From Rhodococcus_G sp042754225 (GTDB lineage Bacteria; Actinomycetota; Actinomycetes; Mycobacteriales; Mycobacteriaceae), in contig NZ_JBHZAH010000033.1 of the NCBI RefSeq assembly GCF_042754225.1, positions 1 to 42,964 of the forward strand: a stretch of DNA of 42,964 bases. The letters run 5' to 3'. The stretch's first letter is position 1. Each line of letters starts with the position of its first letter. The notes under the pieces were generated by a model, which made no database searches, had not been told where the DNA came from, and saw only the letters and a list, made by a program, of their open reading frames with translations. Below, piece after piece: positions 39,848 through 42,964 of the stretch. Both the position numbers and the translations under genes were made by a program.

Positions 39848-40831
39848 ATGCCGATCAACGAAACCCTGGCCCGCTACAGCGACCTGGCATTCCAGTCCTC
39901 GTTCGCGATCTACGTGCTGGCCTTCGTGCTGCTGATCGCGCAGTTCGCCACGACCAAGGCCGACGCGGCGGCGCAGCGTGAGGCGCGTGAGCTCGTCGGG
40001 GCCGGCGGGCCCAGCCCCGCACCGAGCGCGGCGGTACCCGGTCGGGTGGTCGAGGAGCCCAGCAAGCCCTGGTCCGAACGGCTCGGCAACATGGCGATGG
40101 CCGTCCTCGTCGTCGGTGTCGCGCTCCAGATCGCGTCGATCGTGTTGCGCGGGTTCGCCACCGACCGGTTCCCGCTGGGCAACATGTACGAGTTCGTGAC
40201 CATGGCCACCGCCGCCTCGATGGTGGTCGGGCTGATCGCGCTGCGCAGCCAGGCGTACCGGTCCCTGTGGGTGTACGTGCTGGTCGTGGTCATTCCGCTG
40301 ATGTTCCTGGCGGCCACGGTGCTCTACGCCGACGCCGCTCCGGTCGTGCCCGCGCTCCGGTCCTACTGGCTGCCGATCCACGTGACGATCATCAGCGTCG
40401 GCAGCGGCATCTTCATGGTCGCCGGCGTCGCCAGCCTGATGTTCCTGCTGCGGCTGCGCCAGCCGAAGGGCGAGGAGTCCAGCAGCTTCTGGGGCAAGCT
40501 CGCGTCCCGACTGCCCGATGCCCAGACCCTCGACCGGCTCGCCTACAAGACCACGATCATCGCCTTCCCGCTGTTCGGCGCAGGCGTGATCCTCGGTGCG
40601 ATCTGGGCGGAGGCCGCGTGGGGCCGGTTCTGGGGATGGGACCCCAAGGAGACCGTGTCCTTCATCGCCTGGGTCATCTACGCCGCCTACCTGCACGCGC
40701 GCGCGACCTCGGGTTGGCGGAACACCCGTGCGGCGTGGATCAACATCGCCGGCTTCGTGGCTATGTTGTTCAATCTGTTCATCATCAACATGGTGGTCTC
40801 GGGCCTGCACTCCTACGCCGGCCTGAGCTGA
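39848..40831 (+). CDS. ccsB: Cytochrome c biogenesis protein CcsB (ResC)
   Basis: 327-residue haem handling protein with about eight membrane helices. The WWD domain is clear: WGRFWGWDPKETVSFIAW, binding haem for ligation to apocytochrome. Flanking external His residues, for example in LPIHVT and MVVSGLHSY, are typical axial ligands. It follows resB by 16 bp with GCAGGAGA before the ATG. Last gene of the operon from hemL. The 179 bp after it contains no gene. Confidence 0.95.
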   Translation: MPINETLARYSDLAFQSSFAIYVLAFVLLIAQFATTKADAAAQREARELVGAGGPSPAPSAAVPGRVVEEPSKPWSERLGNMAMAVLVVGVALQIASIVLRGFATDRFPLGNMYEFVTMATAASMVVGLIALRSQAYRSLWVYVLVVVIPLMFLAATVLYADAAPVVPALRSYWLPIHVTIISVGSGIFMVAGVASLMFLLRLRQPKGEESSSFWGKLASRLPDAQTLDRLAYKTTIIAFPLFGAGVILGAIWAEAAWGRFWGWDPKETVSFIAWVIYAAYLHARATSGWRNTRAAWINIAGFVAMLFNLFIINMVVSGLHSYAGLS

Positions 40832-41010
40832 TCGCCGCCCGGAATCGGGGCGAATCGTCACCGTTCGGGCGCGTGATCGGCGGAAGGTCACGAGCTGATT
40901 TCGGAAGAGCCGCCATCGCGCCCGAAGGTCACGGAACTGTGGCGTAGTTGTGACCACTTCGGAGGTTCGGTCGTCCGACATCGGGGCCGCGGATACCCGA
41001 TGATCGATAC

Positions 41011-42654
41011 ATGCGCACGGTTCGGGGGTCACTTCGGGTCTGGAACGGAATCGCGCTGGGCACGGCGCTGGTGCTCGGGGTGGGCGTCGTCTCCGGAGTC
41101 CTGCACAAACCGACTGACGATCCCGACACGGTGGTCGCGCGGTTCGTCGGGGCACTCAACGCCCACGACGTGGACGCCGCCGCCGATCTGACCTCCTACC
41201 CGAGCGCCGCGAAGGCGTCGATGAAGCAGATGTTCGATGCGCTCGAACCCGAGAAGGTCGACTTCGACGTCAACCAGGTGATCAGCCTCGGCGCCGACTC
41301 CGGGATGTTCAACGCCGCGGCGACCTGGGACCTCGGCAAGGACCGCACCTGGAAGTACAACGTCGACGGGTGGGTCCGGAAGCTGTCCGTCGGCTGGCGG
41401 GTGTCGTGGAACCCGCAGACGGTCGCCCCCGGCATCGGCAACGGCCGCATCCTCCGGCTGGACCGCACCGACGCCGCACCGCCGACCGTGTTCGACATCG
41501 CGGGCGTGCCGATGATGACCGAGCAGCGCATCAACGCCGTGAAGCTCGATCCCGCGACCATGCCCGATCCGGTCGGCACCACCGTCCGGCTGGCGAAGGT
41601 CATCGAACCGGTCGCGCCGCTGATCACCCCGGAGTCGATGCAGCAGGACCTCGCCGCGGCGCACGGCAAGCAGGTCACCGCGGTGAGCCTGCGTGACGGC
41701 GACTTCGCCGTCCTCGAGAGCGACCTGAGGGCGATCCCCGGTGTGGTGATCGACACCCAGCCCAAGCTCATCACCGTGGACCGTCGAGTCACCAGCCCGG
41801 TCGTGGACGCGATGCGCAACGTCTGGCAGGCCAACCGTGACGAGACGGCAGGGTGGGCGGTGAACGCGGTGGCCCAGGACGGCTCGCGGACTCCGCTGAC
41901 CGGCTACCAGGGTCCGCCCGGGCCGGACATCCGGTCGACCCTCGAGCCGCGCCTGCAGCTGGCCGCCGAGGACGCGGTGGTGAGCGTGGGCACGCCCGCT
42001 GCGATCGTCGCGATCCAGCCGTCGACCGGTGCCCTGCTCGCGGTCGCACAGAACAACCAGGCCAGCGACCAGGGGCCGATCGCGTTCACCGGGCTGTACC
42101 CGTCCGGGTCCGCGCTCGACCTGGTCCGCACCGCCGCCGCCGCGCAGAACACCGACGTCGAGCATGCGGCGAAGGAGCTCGGACTCGCGCTCGGCTACAA
42201 GATTCCCGGCCTCGACCAGCAGACCGCGACCTTCCCGAGCGGCGGACCCAACCTGATGCGGGCGGCGTCGGACAAGAAGTCCGACGACGTGATGGTCAGC
42301 CCGTTCGGGATGGCGCTGGTGGCCGCGGCGATCTCGCGTGGCGCCCCGACCGTCCCGGTGATCGCGGCGGGACAGCCCGCAACGACCACGGAGACGGCGC
42401 CGGCGCTGCCGTCGGCGGTGGTCGACCAGCTGCGCGGGGTCATGCGCGACACGGTGCAGCGCGGCAGCGCCAACCTGCTCGCGGGCTACGGAGACCTGGT
42501 CGGCGCGACGGGCGCGCACGACGACGATCGCTGGTTCTACGGTTCCCGCGGTGACCTGGCGTTTGCGGTCTTCGTGCAGAACGCGGACGGCGGCGATCAG
42601 GCGGTCAAGATGACCGACCGGATGTTCAAGGCGCTCGCCAAGCCGCCGGCCTGA
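41011..42654 (+). CDS. PBP-like membrane protein with degenerate transpeptidase domain
   Basis: 547-residue protein: one N-terminal membrane anchor (about 13-31), an NTF2-like/MecA_N domain (40-150), a PBP dimerisation-type region (about 155-270) and a transpeptidase-like domain (about 310-545). All three catalytic motifs are damaged: SxxK reads Ser367-A-L-Asp370, SxN reads A-Q-N at 378-380 and only about ten residues downstream, and KTG reads A-T-G at 499-501. The fold signature (TLEPRLQLAAEDAV, AIQPSTGALLAVA, WFYG) remains. It should therefore be a binding or scaffold protein rather than a transpeptidase. Confidence 0.85.
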   Translation: MRTVRGSLRVWNGIALGTALVLGVGVVSGVLHKPTDDPDTVVARFVGALNAHDVDAAADLTSYPSAAKASMKQMFDALEPEKVDFDVNQVISLGADSGMFNAAATWDLGKDRTWKYNVDGWVRKLSVGWRVSWNPQTVAPGIGNGRILRLDRTDAAPPTVFDIAGVPMMTEQRINAVKLDPATMPDPVGTTVRLAKVIEPVAPLITPESMQQDLAAAHGKQVTAVSLRDGDFAVLESDLRAIPGVVIDTQPKLITVDRRVTSPVVDAMRNVWQANRDETAGWAVNAVAQDGSRTPLTGYQGPPGPDIRSTLEPRLQLAAEDAVVSVGTPAAIVAIQPSTGALLAVAQNNQASDQGPIAFTGLYPSGSALDLVRTAAAAQNTDVEHAAKELGLALGYKIPGLDQQTATFPSGGPNLMRAASDKKSDDVMVSPFGMALVAAAISRGAPTVPVIAAGQPATTTETAPALPSAVVDQLRGVMRDTVQRGSANLLAGYGDLVGATGAHDDDRWFYGSRGDLAFAVFVQNADGGDQAVKMTDRMFKALAKPPA

Positions 42655-42669
42655 TCGGCCGCGCGACTT

Positions 42670-42873
42670 TCAGTCGGAGTGGTCACCCGGGTTGCTGTCC
42701 GGGGTGTCGCCGGATCGCGGGTGGTTCCGTCGATTCATCCGCCACAAGAACTCCGGATCGTCGTCCGGTCCCACGACTCGGCCGGCGGGCGGAGCCTGGG
42801 TGTCCGGCCCGAAGGCCTTCCACAGCAACACGGCCAGCGTCACCAGCCCGACGAGCGCCAACAGGTAGATCAC
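42670..42873 (-). CDS. Small single-helix membrane protein
   Basis: 67-residue protein with one N-terminal membrane helix (residues 2-21) and a polar C-terminal tail containing PDDDPEFLWRMNRR. GAGGAGG before the GTG strongly supports translation. It converges on the PBP-like gene with a 15-bp gap. Function unknown. The last 91 bases of the window contain nothing I can assign. Confidence 0.82.
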   Translation of the reverse strand: MIYLLALVGLVTLAVLLWKAFGPDTQAPPAGRVVGPDDDPEFLWRMNRRNHPRSGDTPDSNPGDHSD

Positions 42874-42964
42874 GACGCACCTCCTCTGATTCAGGGTAGT
42901 CGCGTGATCGAGCCCTGACGATCACCGACGATTCGTGACGGCACGACGCGAACGGGCGGTTGCC

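Noticed and set aside
1..42964. Search for tRNA, rRNA, CRISPR arrays and transposases.
   Set aside because: No cloverleaf-like T-arm signatures, repeat-spacer arrays or transposase motifs were seen by eye. A dedicated tRNA or Rfam covariance scan would be decisive.

Overview
This 43 kb, very GC-rich window comes from a mycolic-acid actinobacterium (Mycobacteriales), most likely Rhodococcus or a close Nocardiaceae relative. The evidence is gene order. From left to right it follows the Mycobacterium tuberculosis block Rv0490 to Rv0530 as I remember it: senX3-regX3, Rv0495c, ppx1, Rv0497, Rv0498, a thioesterase, proC, an excisionase-like HTH gene, bS22, an Rv0501-like SDR, an Rv0502-like acyltransferase, serB1-like, a glutaredoxin-like gene, hemA-hemC-hemD-hemB, and then hemL with a mutase, a TlpA-like protein, ccdA, resB and ccsB. 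GTG starts, 1-8 bp gene overlaps and Ala/Arg-rich proteins fit the same group. I saw no rRNA, tRNA, IS element, prophage or CRISPR array.

Layout. 141-2098 is the phosphate-responsive two-component system. 2151-6493 holds a small secreted protein, a Cys-rich conserved protein, exopolyphosphatase, a Pro/Ala-rich membrane protein and a TIM-barrel isomerase. 6501-8516 is a membrane protein divergent from a MerR regulator and thioesterase, with a striking double palindrome between them. 8547-13442 has proC, an HTH protein, the 33-residue ribosomal protein bS22 (10015-10116), an SDR, an acyltransferase and an opposing HAD phosphatase. 13657-20073 is the redox and haem block: glutaredoxin-like protein, Rex with a near-consensus operator, hemA, hemC, hemD, hemB. 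20070-21823 is a run of four overlapping small membrane-protein genes. 21857-22138 is a CsoR-type copper repressor with its own operator.

22263-34421 looks more lineage-specific. It holds a Baeyer-Villiger-type monooxygenase behind a perfect 47-bp palindrome, a molybdate regulator-ABC operon on the minus strand, a cyclopropane-fatty-acid synthase-like methyltransferase with a DUF2156 lipid-modifying protein, an HxlR regulator and an atypical thioredoxin, an Lrp/AsnC regulator divergent from 4-hydroxyphenylpyruvate dioxygenase, a small secreted protein and a lone HerA-type ATPase. From 34608 the conserved block resumes with hemL and the system II cytochrome c maturation operon. It ends with a penicillin-binding-protein-like membrane protein whose catalytic motifs are all degraded, and a small membrane protein.

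How the genes work together: Rex (NADH/NAD+ sensing) controls entry into haem synthesis, HemA/C/D/B/L make the tetrapyrrole, and the TlpA-CcdA-ResB-CcsB set delivers reductant and haem to apocytochromes outside the membrane. SenX3-RegX3 and Ppx connect phosphate sensing to polyphosphate. The best candidates for something undescribed are the symmetric MerR control region, the palindrome over the monooxygenase ribosome-binding site, the hemD-hemB hairpin in front of a TTG-started hemB, and the catalytically dead PBP beside the cytochrome c operon.
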